NCBI GenBank assembly: GCA_039821605.1
Contig: JBCBNV010000006.1
Span: forward strand, 62,001-126,000
Source: CALBPI01 sp039821605
GTDB lineage: Bacteria; Pseudomonadota; Gammaproteobacteria; Steroidobacterales; Woeseiaceae
Length of the DNA: 64,000 nucleotides
Direction: 5' to 3'
The notes beneath the pieces were generated by a model, which saw nothing but the letters and a program-made list of their open reading frames with translations, had not been told where the DNA came from and searched no databases. The position numbers and the translations under genes were made by a program. Shown here in pieces: positions 33,368 through 42,315 of the stretch. Positions within the stretch are counted from its first letter, which is position 1, and each line of letters begins with the position of its first letter.

Positions 33368-34617
33368 GCACGAGCCGCTACGAAGGCCTGGCGCTGGATA
33401 TTCGCCAGGCGCTGGGGCAACTCTCGCACCACCGAATGCGCACGGCGCTGACGCTGCTGGGCATGGTCTTCGGTGTAGGCGCCGTCATCGCCATGCTCGC
33501 CGTCAGCGAGGGTGGCAAGCGCGAGGCGCTGCAGATGATCGAGGGCATGGGCCTCAACAACCTCATTGTCGAGGCGCGCGACGCCGACGGTGAGGCGCAG
33601 AAGGAAGTGCGCAAGTTTTCCCCGGGCCTGTCCGTGCGTGATGCCGAGGCGGCGCGCTCGACACTGCCCTTCGTCGAGTCCTGGGCGGGCAGCCGCGAGT
33701 TCCGGACCTGGGGCCTGTTCAGCCGCGAGGGTGACAGTGGCGCACGCGTGTTTGCCGTCAGTCCCGAGTACTTTTCGTTGTCGAGCCTGAGCGCCGAACG
33801 CGGCGGCCTGTTTACGGCCGAAGACGACCAGCGCTTCGCGCAGGTGGCCGTGCTGGGCAGCGGTACGGCGCGCGAGCTGTTCCCCAATGGCGATGTCATT
33901 GGTCGCTACATCAAGGTCAACCACCTCTGGCTCGAGGTCGTGGGTGTGCTCACGGATCGCCAGGTCAGCGACGGGGAGTTCGAAGGCCGGGACGTGGGTG
34001 GCGAGAGCGACCATGTGTACCTGCCGCTGCAGACGGGCCTTGCCCGCCTCAAGACCGAGTCGCTCGAGTCCGAACTCGACGAGATCAAGCTGCGCATCGG
34101 CGCCGGCATTGCGCCGGCACAGGCGGCACGCGCGATCGGTCACCTGCTCGACCGACGCCACTCGAACCAAAACGACTACGAGATCGTGGTGCCCGCGCGG
34201 TTGCTCGCGCAGCACCAGCAGACGCAGCAGATCTTCACGATCGTGATGTCTGCCGTGGCGGGCATTTCATTGCTCGTCGGCGGCATCGGCATCATGAACA
34301 TCATGCTGGCCAGTGTGCTCGAACGAAAATCCGAAATCGGGCTGTTGCGCGCCATTGGTGCCAAGCAGGCTGACGTCGTGCGCCAGTTCCTCGTCGAGAC
34401 CTCCGTCATCGCGGCCATCGGGGCCTTTCTGGGCGTGGTGCTCGGAATCGTGCTCGCCTACGTGATCGCCGCGTTCGCCGGCTGGGCCGTGGCCTGGTCG
34501 ATCATCGTGATCCTTGTGGCGGTCGTGACCTGTATTGCGATTGCCGTGGGTTTCGGCGTCTACCCCGCCTTGTCTGCTTCGCGGCTCGATCCCGTTGCCG
34601 CATTGCAGTCGGACTGA
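33364..34617 (+). CDS. MacB/FtsX-type ABC transporter permease
   Basis: The 417-residue protein starts at GTG 33364. One transmembrane helix near the N-terminus (ALTLLGMVFGVGAVIAMLAV) is followed by a MacB-type periplasmic core domain. Three C-terminal helices follow, beginning VAGISLLVGGIGIMNIMLAS with VLERKSEIGLLRAIGAKQAD, the conserved coupling segment of FtsX permeases, and ending YPALSASRLDPVAALQSD. There is no fused ATPase; that is supplied by the first gene of the operon. With the adaptors it should form a mechanotransmitting pump drawing substrates from the periplasm or outer leaflet to a TolC-like channel encoded elsewhere. It converges with ctaB. Confidence 0.93.
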   Translation: MSTSRYEGLALDIRQALGQLSHHRMRTALTLLGMVFGVGAVIAMLAVSEGGKREALQMIEGMGLNNLIVEARDADGEAQKEVRKFSPGLSVRDAEAARSTLPFVESWAGSREFRTWGLFSREGDSGARVFAVSPEYFSLSSLSAERGGLFTAEDDQRFAQVAVLGSGTARELFPNGDVIGRYIKVNHLWLEVVGVLTDRQVSDGEFEGRDVGGESDHVYLPLQTGLARLKTESLESELDEIKLRIGAGIAPAQAARAIGHLLDRRHSNQNDYEIVVPARLLAQHQQTQQIFTIVMSAVAGISLLVGGIGIMNIMLASVLERKSEIGLLRAIGAKQADVVRQFLVETSVIAAIGAFLGVVLGIVLAYVIAAFAGWAVAWSIIVILVAVVTCIAIAVGFGVYPALSASRLDPVAALQSD

Positions 34618-34665
34618 GTCCACGAATAGCCCGTGAACTGACCCCGCGTCACGGACAAGCACGGT

Positions 34666-34688
34666 GTCGCTGCAAGTCTCGCAGCGAC
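34666..34688. other. Hairpin between converging macB-like permease and ctaB
   Basis: GTCGCTGC (34666-34673) pairs perfectly with GCAGCGAC (34681-34688) around a 7-nt loop, between two convergent stops. No T tract follows on either strand, so it is at most a weak or Rho-assisted terminator. Confidence 0.35.
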
Positions 34689-34690
34689 GC

Positions 34691-35587
34691 TCAGACGAGG
34701 TAGTGGTCGGCCAACAGCGCCGCGAACAGCAGCATCAAGTAGTTGATGGAGTAGGCGAACATCGGCATCGCCGCATCATCGTCCGCGTCGCGTGACAGGC
34801 GAACCGCGTGGCGCAGGAATACGGCGCCGAGCGCCAAGGCGCTGGCCAGGTAAATGAGCCCGCTCATGCCGGCAAGCCATGGCAATAACGTGACGATCAC
34901 AAGTAGCACGGTGTAGACGAACACCGAGAGCTTGGTGAAGGCGACGCCGTGCGTCACGGGCAGCATGGGCGTGCCGACCTTGGCATACTCATCGCGCCGC
35001 GCGATGGCGAGCGCCCAGAAATGGGGTGGCGTCCAGATGAAGATGATCAGAAACAGGAGTAGCGCGTGGGCGTGCACCTCGCCCGTTACGGCGACCCACC
35101 CCAGCACGGGCGGCGCGGCGCCCGCGGCCCCGCCGATGACGATATTTTGCGGCGTCGCAGGCTTCAGGTAGACCGTGTAGATCACGGCGTAACCGATGAG
35201 CGAGGCGAAGGTGAGCACGGCGGTCAGCGGGTTGACGAGCCACCAGAGCACGGCCATCGACGCGCCTGCGAGCAGGCCCGCGAAGGTGATCGCCTGGCGT
35301 TCAGTGAGTGCACCCTGTACGAGCGGCCGGTGCTGCGTGCGGGCCATCTGCGCGTCGACGCGTGCGTCGATCAACTGATTGATCGCCGCCGCCGATGATG
35401 ACGCCAGGCCAATGCCGAGCGTACCGAAGACGAGCGCGTCCAGAGGCGGCAGCCCCGGCACGGCAAGCAGCATGCCCACCACAGCCGTGAACACGATCAG
35501 CATCACGACGCGTGGCTTGGTGAGCTCGTAGTAGTCGCGCAGCGACGCCGCAGCGGTAGCGGCGATGGGCGCTTCAACCTCGCGCAT
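34691..35587 (-). CDS. ctaB: Protoheme IX farnesyltransferase (heme O synthase)
   Basis: From ATG 35587 this is a 298-residue UbiA-superfamily enzyme. The first Asp-rich motif is INQLIDARVDAQMARTQHRP and the second is HFWALAIARRDEYAKVG; both bind the diphosphate through magnesium. About nine transmembrane helices are visible. It attaches a farnesyl group to heme B to give heme O, the precursor of heme A for cytochrome oxidase. The start overlaps the end of ctaA by 14 bp, so the pair is translationally coupled. The oxidase subunit genes are not in this window. A longer frame upstream lies inside ctaA and is not used. Confidence 0.94.
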   Translation of the reverse strand: MREVEAPIAATAAASLRDYYELTKPRVVMLIVFTAVVGMLLAVPGLPPLDALVFGTLGIGLASSSAAAINQLIDARVDAQMARTQHRPLVQGALTERQAITFAGLLAGASMAVLWWLVNPLTAVLTFASLIGYAVIYTVYLKPATPQNIVIGGAAGAAPPVLGWVAVTGEVHAHALLLFLIIFIWTPPHFWALAIARRDEYAKVGTPMLPVTHGVAFTKLSVFVYTVLLVIVTLLPWLAGMSGLIYLASALALGAVFLRHAVRLSRDADDDAAMPMFAYSINYLMLLFAALLADHYLV

Positions 35588-36602
35588 GTCGGCTCTCATA
35601 GTTAAGGAACAGCAGCGCGAGCAGCAGCAGCGCGCCGCCCGCATTATGCGCGGTTGCGAGCCAGAGTGGGAGCGACCACTCGATAATGCCCACGCCGATC
35701 GCAAGCTGCAGTGCCAGCGCGGCGAGTACAGCACCACCCGCGACACGCAGGCGGAAGCCCCCGCGAATGAGTAGAGCGATACCCAGGACCAGGAGCACGA
35801 GTGTGACCACGATGGCGCCGATGCGATGCGTCAAGTGGATAGCCGCGCGCGCCGGGCCGTCAAGCACGCCGCCCTCGTAGTCGATCCCGAGGCCTCGCCA
35901 GAGCACGAAACCCTCGCCGAAATCGGCCTCTGGCCACCACTCACCCTGGCAGGTCGGCAGGTCGGGGCAGGCCAGCGCCGCGTAATTGGTACTGGTCCAG
36001 CCGCCCAGCGCAATCTGACCAAACACGATCACGAGCGCCAGCGTGGCCCAGGGCACGAATCGGCGCGCGGTCTCTGACACGGCCTCTGGCGAGGGCGCAC
36101 GGTCGCGCCATGCGTTAAGCGTAAGCCAGAACAAAAGGCCCAGCGTGGACATGCCGCCAAGCAGGTGCAGCATGACGATCACGGGCTTGAGCAGCAGCGT
36201 TACCGTCCACATGCCGAGCATCGCCTGGAAGGTAATCAACGCCGCGAGCGCCGTCGGCAATGCCACGGGGTGGGCGGGGTCTTGCCGCCGCGCGCGCCAC
36301 GCCGCGACCGTGATCGCGAATACGAGCAGGCCCAGCGTGCCGGCAAAGTAACGGTGGATCATCTCGTTCCACGCTTTTTGCGTTTCCACGGGACGTTCCG
36401 GGTAGGTCTCGCTCGCGAAGGCAAGCTCCGTCTCGCTCTGCGGTACGGTCAGCGTGCCATAGCAGCCCGGCCAGTCCGGGCATCCAAGTCCGGCGTCGGT
36501 AAGCCGTACCCAGGCGCCCAGCACGACCACACCGAACGCAAGTGCGGTGGAGAGGGGCAGAAGGCGGCGGTACCAGGCGGCTGAGTGGTTCGAGTCTGTC
36601 AT
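35574..36602 (-). CDS. ctaA: Heme A synthase (COX15/CtaA family)
   Basis: The 342-residue membrane protein opens with WYRRLLPLSTALAFGVVVLG and then WVRLTDAGLGCPDWPGCYG, the signature after helix 1. A second Cys-pair loop, YAALACPDLPTCQGEWWPEA, and the His-bearing helices IHRYFAGTLGLL, MLHLLGGMSTL, IHLTHRIGAIV and LATAHNAGGALLL fit the two heme sites of COX15. It oxidises the methyl group of heme O to the formyl of heme A in the inner membrane. It precedes ctaB on the minus strand. A candidate -10 hexamer lies about 140 bp upstream. Confidence 0.94.
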   Translation of the reverse strand: MTDSNHSAAWYRRLLPLSTALAFGVVVLGAWVRLTDAGLGCPDWPGCYGTLTVPQSETELAFASETYPERPVETQKAWNEMIHRYFAGTLGLLVFAITVAAWRARRQDPAHPVALPTALAALITFQAMLGMWTVTLLLKPVIVMLHLLGGMSTLGLLFWLTLNAWRDRAPSPEAVSETARRFVPWATLALVIVFGQIALGGWTSTNYAALACPDLPTCQGEWWPEADFGEGFVLWRGLGIDYEGGVLDGPARAAIHLTHRIGAIVVTLVLLVLGIALLIRGGFRLRVAGGAVLAALALQLAIGVGIIEWSLPLWLATAHNAGGALLLLALLFLNYESRHARG

Positions 36603-37385
36603 CGTTGTCTGCTGGTCGTGACCCTGCCGCGAGTGGCGCGGAGCCAGGCGGCGCGACGCACGGCCGGCGGCCGCTCGCGGGTCTCAATGAGTGGAGGTTC
36701 TGGCCGTGGCCACATCCGGTGCGGCCGCGAACCAGGCTCGTGATTATACTGGAAATACAGGCTCGACGAAGGACTGCGGCGGCTTTTTGCACACGTTCTG
36801 CGGGCGTCTAAGCGGCGACTCAGGCGGCAGAACCCGGCGGCCATCGACAAGCCATCGACCGCGCTCGAAAGTGCTACTGGGATGCTCTGGCGGATCACAG
36901 CTGTGGCTGCTCAGCAGGCGCCCTGAACCTGACGTGACACACTCGGAAACCGTGCTGCGCAGCGCTCGACCCACTCGATACGGGTTGTCACAGTCGGCCG
37001 CGTCAGCCCTGCCCGTGCTTCATTAGATCGCGGCATCCGCGCTACGGATAACCGAAGCCGCTTCACAGGCCTCGCCATGATCCACCTGCCATCGTCGCAG
37101 CCAGGCAAGTTGATCCGTATGTCACTGAATCCAATATTGTTCTTCGGTCTACGCAGCTTCGGGGCAGACGGCTGTTTCAACCCCGCATCGTGCTCATCGG
37201 CCGAAAAGCCGCACCGCCTCGTTGCTTTTTGTTGCAAAAACCCTGCAGCGTTGCCGATGCCGTTCTTGTATCCTGACGCCGCCCAGACTTGCCGTTTTTA
37301 TGTGTAACGCATTGGTCACACTTCGGCACTAGGCTTGGCGGCCCTCATAGAAACAACTACACATCCAGCCCTGCAGGGGGAGAGC
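36603..37385. other. Long divergent intergenic region between ctaA and the TonB receptor, no gene
   Basis: About 780 bp without a supported gene. On the minus strand TATAAT at 36748-36743 could be a -10 for ctaA, but the matching -35 is poor. Near the plus-strand receptor there are A/T-richer stretches (37215-37325). The small frames here show no domain or convincing start. Such a long leader before a TonB receptor could hold an unrecognised small RNA or regulatory element. Confidence 0.5.
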
Positions 37386-40300
37386 GTGAACAAATCAAAA
37401 TCCTCTAGCTATTTGAGAAAAGTAGCTGCAAGCCTATTGGCGTGCTTTTCGCTAGCCGCGGTATTTGCTAGTGCACCCGCGATAGCTCAAGAAACCACCG
37501 GTTCCGTACGCGGGATCATCACGGGTCCAAGCGGGACGCCGGTCGCGGGTGCCACCGTGACGGTGACCAGTTTGTCGACGGGCCTGACCCGGAGCACCTC
37601 GTCCGATGAAAACGGCTTGTATGTCGTCCGTCAGCTTCCGGCGGGCGTGAGCTACAACGTCACGGTGACCTCATCGCAGGGCAACGCCTCCACAGAGAAT
37701 CTGGCATTGACGGTCGGCCAGCAGGCGCAGCTGAACTACGCGCTCAGTTCACTGGAAGAGGTCGTGGTCATGGGTCGGATCCCGGAGGTCGCTGAGACAG
37801 CGATTGGTCCGACGGCGGTATTCGATCTCGAGGCGCTTCAGAATTCGCCGGCGATCAACCGCAACATCAACGACATCATCGGCCAGGACCCGCGCGTCTA
37901 CATCGATCAGTCCAGCAACGCGGACTCGATTCAGTGCAACGGCGCGAACCCGCGTTTCAACAGCCTGACCATCGATGGCATTCGCCTGAATGACGGTTTC
38001 GGCCTGAACTCGAACGGCTACCCGACACAGCGTATGCCGTTCCCGTTTGACGCGGTCTCCGGTGTTGCCGTTGAGCTGGCGCCCATGAGCGTCATTTACG
38101 GCGGCTTCTCGGCCTGCAACATCAACGCTGTGACCAAGTCCGGCGGTAACGAGTTCACGGGCTCGGTATTTGTCGACTTTACAAGCGACGCGTTCCAGGG
38201 TGATTCGCTGGAAGGCGACGATATCCAGGTCACCGACTACGACGAAACCCGCTACGGCTTCGAGTTTGGCGGCCCGATCATGAAGGACAAGTTGTTCTTC
38301 TACGCTGCTTACGAGTTCTACGACGGCGTCGACTTCAACGATCGTGGCGCGATTGGTAGCGGTGCAGTCAACGAAGTTCTGGTCACACAGGCCGAGCTTG
38401 ATGAGATCGCGCAGATCTCGCGCGACGTGTACGGCTTTGACCCGGGCAGCAGCGCACCGGGCACGTTCTCATTCGAAGATGAGAAGTACATCGCGAAGCT
38501 GGATTGGTACGCCACCGACACGCAGCGCGTTGCGTTTACGTACATGCACAACGACTCGTTCAACGCGACCGCATCGGACGGTGAGAACATTGAATTCGAG
38601 TTCTCGGATCACTTCTACAACCGCGGAGCGGACCTGGATTCGATCATCCTGAGCCTGTACTCGGATTGGAACGCGAACTTCTCGACCGAATTCCGCATCT
38701 CTCGCAGCGATGTCGACTTCCTGCAGGAGCCGCGCGCCGGCAACGAATTTGGTGAGATCCGCGTGGAACTCGACAACGTTGACGTCTACCTGGGCGGCGA
38801 CGACAGCCGACACGCGAACGCGTTGAATTACACGATCGACCAGCTCGTGGCCCGCGGCCGCTACCAGGCCGGTGATCACTCCATCACGTTCGGTGTTGAG
38901 CGCGAAGCCTACGACATCTTCAACCTGTTCTATCAGCACGTTGATACCGAGCTTCGTTTCGACAGCATTGACGATTTCCGCAACGGCCAGGCGGCCCGCG
39001 TTTACTACGGCAACGCCATCAGTAACAACGAAGCCGACATCGCCGAAGCGTTCGAGTACTCGATCAACTACTTCTACCTGCAGGATGAGTGGCAGGTGAG
39101 TGATCGTCTGAGCCTGACCTACGGTCTGCGCTACGACTACTACGAAACGAGCGATGCGCCGAACCTCAACCAGGACTTCCTGGCGAGCTACGGCTTTGGC
39201 AACAACGAGACGCTGGACGGCCGCGACCTGCTGCAGCCGCGCTTCGGCTTCACGTACGACGCCACGGATACGATCAGCATTCGCGGCGGTATCGGCCTGT
39301 TCTCGGGTGGTAACCCGAACGTGTGGCTGTCGAACACCTACAGCAACACCTCGACGACGGCCGTTCAGGCGCGAATCGATGGTGTCGACCTGTTTGCACA
39401 GACCTACACGAACTGTGAGGCCGGTGTACCCGTGCAGGGCCCGGGTTACTGCGTACCGCAGAACATCGCGGACGTCGTCGCGGCCGGTGACGGCAGCAAC
39501 TTCGAGATCAACTTCCTCGATCCCGATTTCGATATCCCGAGCGAGTGGAAGTTTACGGCTGGCCTGACCTGGTTTGCACCGCGCGACTGGACCGTGTCTG
39601 CGGACGTGCAGGTCACGCGTGGCAACGACTCGGCGATCTTCAAGCGCGCCGACCTCGAGCAAGTGGGTGTGACGGCTGACGGCTACCCGGACTATGACAG
39701 TGTGCGTGAGCCTGCGTTCGTACTGACGAACGCCAGCAACGGCAACCGTTCCGAGTCCATTTCGGTTGGCGCCTTCAAGAGCTGGGACAACGGTATCGAC
39801 CTGCGAGTCGGCTACGCCTGGACGGAAGCGGAAGACGTGAACCCGATGACCTCATCGATCGCGTTCTCGAACTACATCAACCGCGCGTTCGTCGATCCCC
39901 AGGCTGAAGAGCTCGCCCCGTCCAACTGGGCGATCGAGCACCGCTTCACGGCGGTCATGAACTACACGAACTACTTCTTCAACGACTACGCGACGCGGAT
40001 TTCGCTGTTCGGTCAGTACAACTCGGGCCTGCCCTACAGCATCACGCTGGACGGCGCTGCCGGTACGATCGGCGCGTTCGGTTTCACGCCGTTCCTCGAC
40101 TTCGAGCAGAACGTTCTGCCGATCGGTGGGACGCGTAACAGTGAAACCGGTTCGTCGTTCAGCAAGATCGACCTTCGTGTCTCGCAGGAACTGCCTGGAT
40201 TCGCTGAGAACCACCGCGGCAGCTTCTTCTTTGTCATCGACAACCTGACGAACCTGATCAACGACGATTGGGGCATCCTCGAGCAGCCTTCATTCCCGTA

Positions 40301-40400
40301 CGGCGTGACGGCTGATCAGGCGGCGATGGGTCAGGCGGAGCAGCGCAACGGCCAGACCTCGCTCTGGACCATGCGCTTCGGTCTGCGCTACGAGTTCTAA
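37386..40400 (+). CDS. TonB-dependent receptor with CarboxypepD_reg-like N-terminal domain
   Basis: I start at GTG 37386, preceded by the strong ribosome-binding site GGGGGAGA, giving 1004 residues. A signal peptide (to about 35, ending APAIAQ) leads to a CarboxypepD_reg beta-sandwich: GSVRGIITGPSGTPVAGATV and YVVRQLPAGVSYNVTV. Next come the plug (VVVMGRIPEVAETAIGPTAV, then INDIIGQDPRVYIDQ) and a large barrel ending MRFGLRYEF with terminal Phe. It is an Oar-like receptor importing a large or scarce substrate with TonB energy. The ligand is unknown; there is no linked enzyme operon. Codon usage looks less GC-extreme at the N-terminus. A strong terminator follows. Confidence 0.93.
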   Translation: MNKSKSSSYLRKVAASLLACFSLAAVFASAPAIAQETTGSVRGIITGPSGTPVAGATVTVTSLSTGLTRSTSSDENGLYVVRQLPAGVSYNVTVTSSQGNASTENLALTVGQQAQLNYALSSLEEVVVMGRIPEVAETAIGPTAVFDLEALQNSPAINRNINDIIGQDPRVYIDQSSNADSIQCNGANPRFNSLTIDGIRLNDGFGLNSNGYPTQRMPFPFDAVSGVAVELAPMSVIYGGFSACNINAVTKSGGNEFTGSVFVDFTSDAFQGDSLEGDDIQVTDYDETRYGFEFGGPIMKDKLFFYAAYEFYDGVDFNDRGAIGSGAVNEVLVTQAELDEIAQISRDVYGFDPGSSAPGTFSFEDEKYIAKLDWYATDTQRVAFTYMHNDSFNATASDGENIEFEFSDHFYNRGADLDSIILSLYSDWNANFSTEFRISRSDVDFLQEPRAGNEFGEIRVELDNVDVYLGGDDSRHANALNYTIDQLVARGRYQAGDHSITFGVEREAYDIFNLFYQHVDTELRFDSIDDFRNGQAARVYYGNAISNNEADIAEAFEYSINYFYLQDEWQVSDRLSLTYGLRYDYYETSDAPNLNQDFLASYGFGNNETLDGRDLLQPRFGFTYDATDTISIRGGIGLFSGGNPNVWLSNTYSNTSTTAVQARIDGVDLFAQTYTNCEAGVPVQGPGYCVPQNIADVVAAGDGSNFEINFLDPDFDIPSEWKFTAGLTWFAPRDWTVSADVQVTRGNDSAIFKRADLEQVGVTADGYPDYDSVREPAFVLTNASNGNRSESISVGAFKSWDNGIDLRVGYAWTEAEDVNPMTSSIAFSNYINRAFVDPQAEELAPSNWAIEHRFTAVMNYTNYFFNDYATRISLFGQYNSGLPYSITLDGAAGTIGAFGFTPFLDFEQNVLPIGGTRNSETGSSFSKIDLRVSQELPGFAENHRGSFFFVIDNLTNLINDDWGILEQPSFPYGVTADQAAMGQAEQRNGQTSLWTMRFGLRYEF

Positions 40401-40424
40401 GCCGTAGCGTCATCCGACCTGAAG

Positions 40425-40458
40425 ACCCGGCGAGGCGAAAGCTTCGCCGGGTTTTTTT
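40425..40458 (+). terminator. Rho-independent terminator after the TonB receptor
   Basis: A stem ACCCGGCGA (40425-40433) with TCGCCGGGT (40444-40452), extended inward to a GAAA tetraloop, is followed by seven T residues (40452-40458). It lies 25 bp past the receptor stop. Confidence 0.93.
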
Positions 40459-40676
40459 ATGCGCGGGGCTGTTGCCGCAGTGGAGCCATGGCCCGGCGCA
40501 ATCCAGTCAGGACATCGACAACGTGACCTGGGCTGCAAAAAGGCAACACAGATGCTGCGGTGCACCGTGCTGCTGGCCTATAATGCGCGCCTGAAAATTA
40601 GGACAGGCCGACTCGCGAGATGGGGCGCAGCCCTGGGGACCTCGATGATGCGGGACGGCCACAACGGAGCAAATCA

Positions 40677-41189
40677 GTGAGTGCCGAAGCCGATCGCAAA
40701 TTCTTCGACCTGTTCATGGTCGTCCTGGCCGCACTTGTCGGTATTTCTGTGCTGATCTGGGTGATCTCGGACCGGATTTCCGATGGCACGCAAAAGCAGT
40801 ACCTGGCGGAAACACCCGAGTATCAGGCCGAGATTGCGGACCGCATTGCGCCGGTCGGCAATGTTCGCCTGCCCGGCGAAGCCGCGGCCGCGGAAGCCGC
40901 GGTGCAGGCCGTGCCCGAGCCCGTCGCCACGGAGCTCACGGGCGCGCAGGTCTACAACGCCAACTGCGGCGCCTGCCACACCAACGGCATTGGCGGTGCA
41001 CCGAAGACCGGTGACGGCGACGCCTGGGTCGCGCGCGCCGCGCAGGGCCTCGAGATTCTCCGTGACCACGCCGTCAATGGCTACCAGGGTGACGCGGGCT
41101 ACATGCCGGCCAAGGGCGGCAACGTGGGCTTGAGCGACGACGAAGTACACCGCGCCGTGGATTACATGCTGGCGGAATCTGGTCAGTAA
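40677..41189 (+). CDS. Cytochrome c5-type membrane-anchored c-type cytochrome
   Basis: From GTG 40677, preceded by a GGAG site, the protein has 170 residues. The N-terminus has one transmembrane helix (FMVVLAALVGISVLIWVI) as an uncleaved anchor. An Ala/Glu linker follows, then a cytochrome c domain with heme-binding NCGACHTNGIGGAPKTGD and distal Met in GYMPAKGGNVGLSDDE. It carries one heme and should shuttle electrons on the periplasmic side, perhaps to cytochrome oxidase. This fits the nearby heme A genes, although no oxidase is present. The frame is open to 40620 without a better start. A bidirectional terminator separates it from the next gene. Confidence 0.92.
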   Translation: MSAEADRKFFDLFMVVLAALVGISVLIWVISDRISDGTQKQYLAETPEYQAEIADRIAPVGNVRLPGEAAAAEAAVQAVPEPVATELTGAQVYNANCGACHTNGIGGAPKTGDGDAWVARAAQGLEILRDHAVNGYQGDAGYMPAKGGNVGLSDDEVHRAVDYMLAESGQ

Positions 41190-41220
41190 TCGCTTGCGCC
41201 GGAACGCGGCGCCGCGGCAT

Positions 41221-41256
41221 AAAAAAAGGCCACCGAAATCGGTGGCCTTTTTGTTT
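41221..41256. terminator. Bidirectional Rho-independent terminator
   Basis: The inverted repeat AAAAAGGCCACCGA (41223-41236) and its complement (41239-41252) has an A tract on the left and a T tract on the right. It can end both the cytochrome transcript and the convergent NTF2-like gene. Confidence 0.95.
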
Positions 41257-41276
41257 TCGCGTGAGTCTTTGGAGAC

Positions 41277-41750
41277 TTACGGCTGGTAGGGCAGCGACGA
41301 GTGGTGCTGAATGATGCGCAGCGTGCCGTCGGCGTCCTTCTTGTAGCCCCAGCTCTTGTCCACCGTCGTCACCTGACCGTCTTTGTCGGTCATGATGACC
41401 CAGCCCATCCACATGGCGACGTCGCCTTCGATGAAGCTTGCCGAGGTCTCGGAGCGGCATTCGCGCCAGCCCTTGAGGGCAAAGCCGCCGTCGAGCGGGT
41501 AGTCGTCGTCGTGGCCGACGAAGTAGGACAGCGCGCCCTTCTTGGTCGGGCGGAACGTCTTCTCGCCGCTGGCCAGCGTCGGCTTGAACAGGACCGGGCC
41601 GAGGTTGTAGCCGTAAGCGGCATCAAGCACGCCGTCGGCAACGCTGCGGGCACTATCGATGCCGTCGGCATCGTAAGCCTTGGCGATGGCGATAAGCGCT
41701 TCGCCCCATGCTATCCGTGCCTGGTCGAGTTCCGATTCAGTAATGCTCAC
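41277..41750 (-). CDS. NTF2/SnoaL-like small protein
   Basis: This 157-residue protein has no signal peptide or membrane segment. Its layout is that of NTF2-like cone folds: two N-terminal helices (ELDQARIAWGEALIAIAKAY and a segment with ARSVADGVLDAAYGY), then LFKPTLASGEKTFRPTKKGA and GWRECRSETSASFIEGDVAM, and a final pair of strands with QHHSSLPYQP, a tail typical of a family often annotated as phosphoribosyl-AMP cyclohydrolase-like. The catalytic residues of that enzyme are not evident, so I keep only the fold name. It stands alone between a terminator and an anomalous low-G+C region. Confidence 0.7.
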   Translation of the reverse strand: MSITESELDQARIAWGEALIAIAKAYDADGIDSARSVADGVLDAAYGYNLGPVLFKPTLASGEKTFRPTKKGALSYFVGHDDDYPLDGGFALKGWRECRSETSASFIEGDVAMWMGWVIMTDKDGQVTTVDKSWGYKKDADGTLRIIQHHSSLPYQP

Positions 41751-41994
41751 GTTGACTCCTTTACTTCATCAATACGTGTTGTCGCCGCCAGCGCCCCTTC
41801 AAGGACACCTGTGACGATCGTGGGGTGGTCCGGCCAAGCTCGGGTGCGGCCTGGCTAGACAGAACTGGTGCACGGCGCCACAGTGGCCCGAGCGCGTCTG
41901 TTATATCGTAACGACTGCACACATTCATAAGATTTTCGCGAACAGTTACAACGAGTATTACCACCTGTGGGCTACAGCGGCTTCCATCCCTTAG
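41751..41994. other. Intergenic region, falling G+C, no gene seen
   Basis: Upstream of the NTF2-like gene the DNA becomes A/T-richer (for example around 41898-41960). I find no coding frame. It probably contains the promoter of the NTF2-like gene and the left edge of the low-G+C stretch that continues to 43080. Confidence 0.4.
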
Positions 41995-42282
41995 CGAGAG
42001 AGCAAGACGCTTACGCTGGAGGGAACTCTCAACCTAGGGCATCACCCGTCGATTCTGGCGACAAGACGGTGCTGTCCATGTAGGGATGAACCTAGATGCT
42101 ATCGGAACGAAATCTCACGAACCGATATCTACGATTCAGATGGCGAATACGATGCAGCATTTCCGGGCACTGCAGATCGTTACGACTGGGGACACTGGTA
42201 CTCGTCAATATCATCGTTCGCGAGCGGGTACTGCAACACCCTGATTATCTGCCTGGAGGGTAATAATCAACTCCCACCATAG
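41995..42282 (+). pseudogene. Start-less open frame, possible gene remnant
   Basis: A frame is open for 95 codons between TAG 41992 and TAG 42280 but contains no ATG, GTG or TTG start. Its second half reads like protein (EISRTDIYDSDGEYDAAFPG, then YDWGHWYSSISSFASGYC), with many aromatic and acidic residues. The first half is Cys/Arg-rich and less protein-like. I recognise no family. It could be the 3' end of a lost gene or chance. Confidence 0.3.
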
Positions 42283-42315
42283 TGTGTAGATCGAAGTCAC
42301 AGGTCGCGATGGAAC

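Noticed and set aside
36743..36760. LexA-like CTGG...CAG box near the ctaA promoter
   Set aside because: The half-sites are only 6 bp apart; LexA boxes need CTG-N10-CAG.
36691..37307. Small frames in the ctaA/TonB-receptor intergenic region
   Set aside because: No domain, no signal peptide, poor ribosome-binding sites and overlapping alternatives on both strands.
37301..37320. TGTG...CACA element upstream of the TonB receptor as a CRP site
   Set aside because: The arms are 12 bp apart and the fifth bases do not fit TGTGA-N6-TCACA.
41995..42282. Rhs-type C-terminal fragment
   Set aside because: The Tyr/Asp-rich sequence looked suggestive at first, but it lacks the Rhs core repeats and conserved closing motif, so I left it unassigned.
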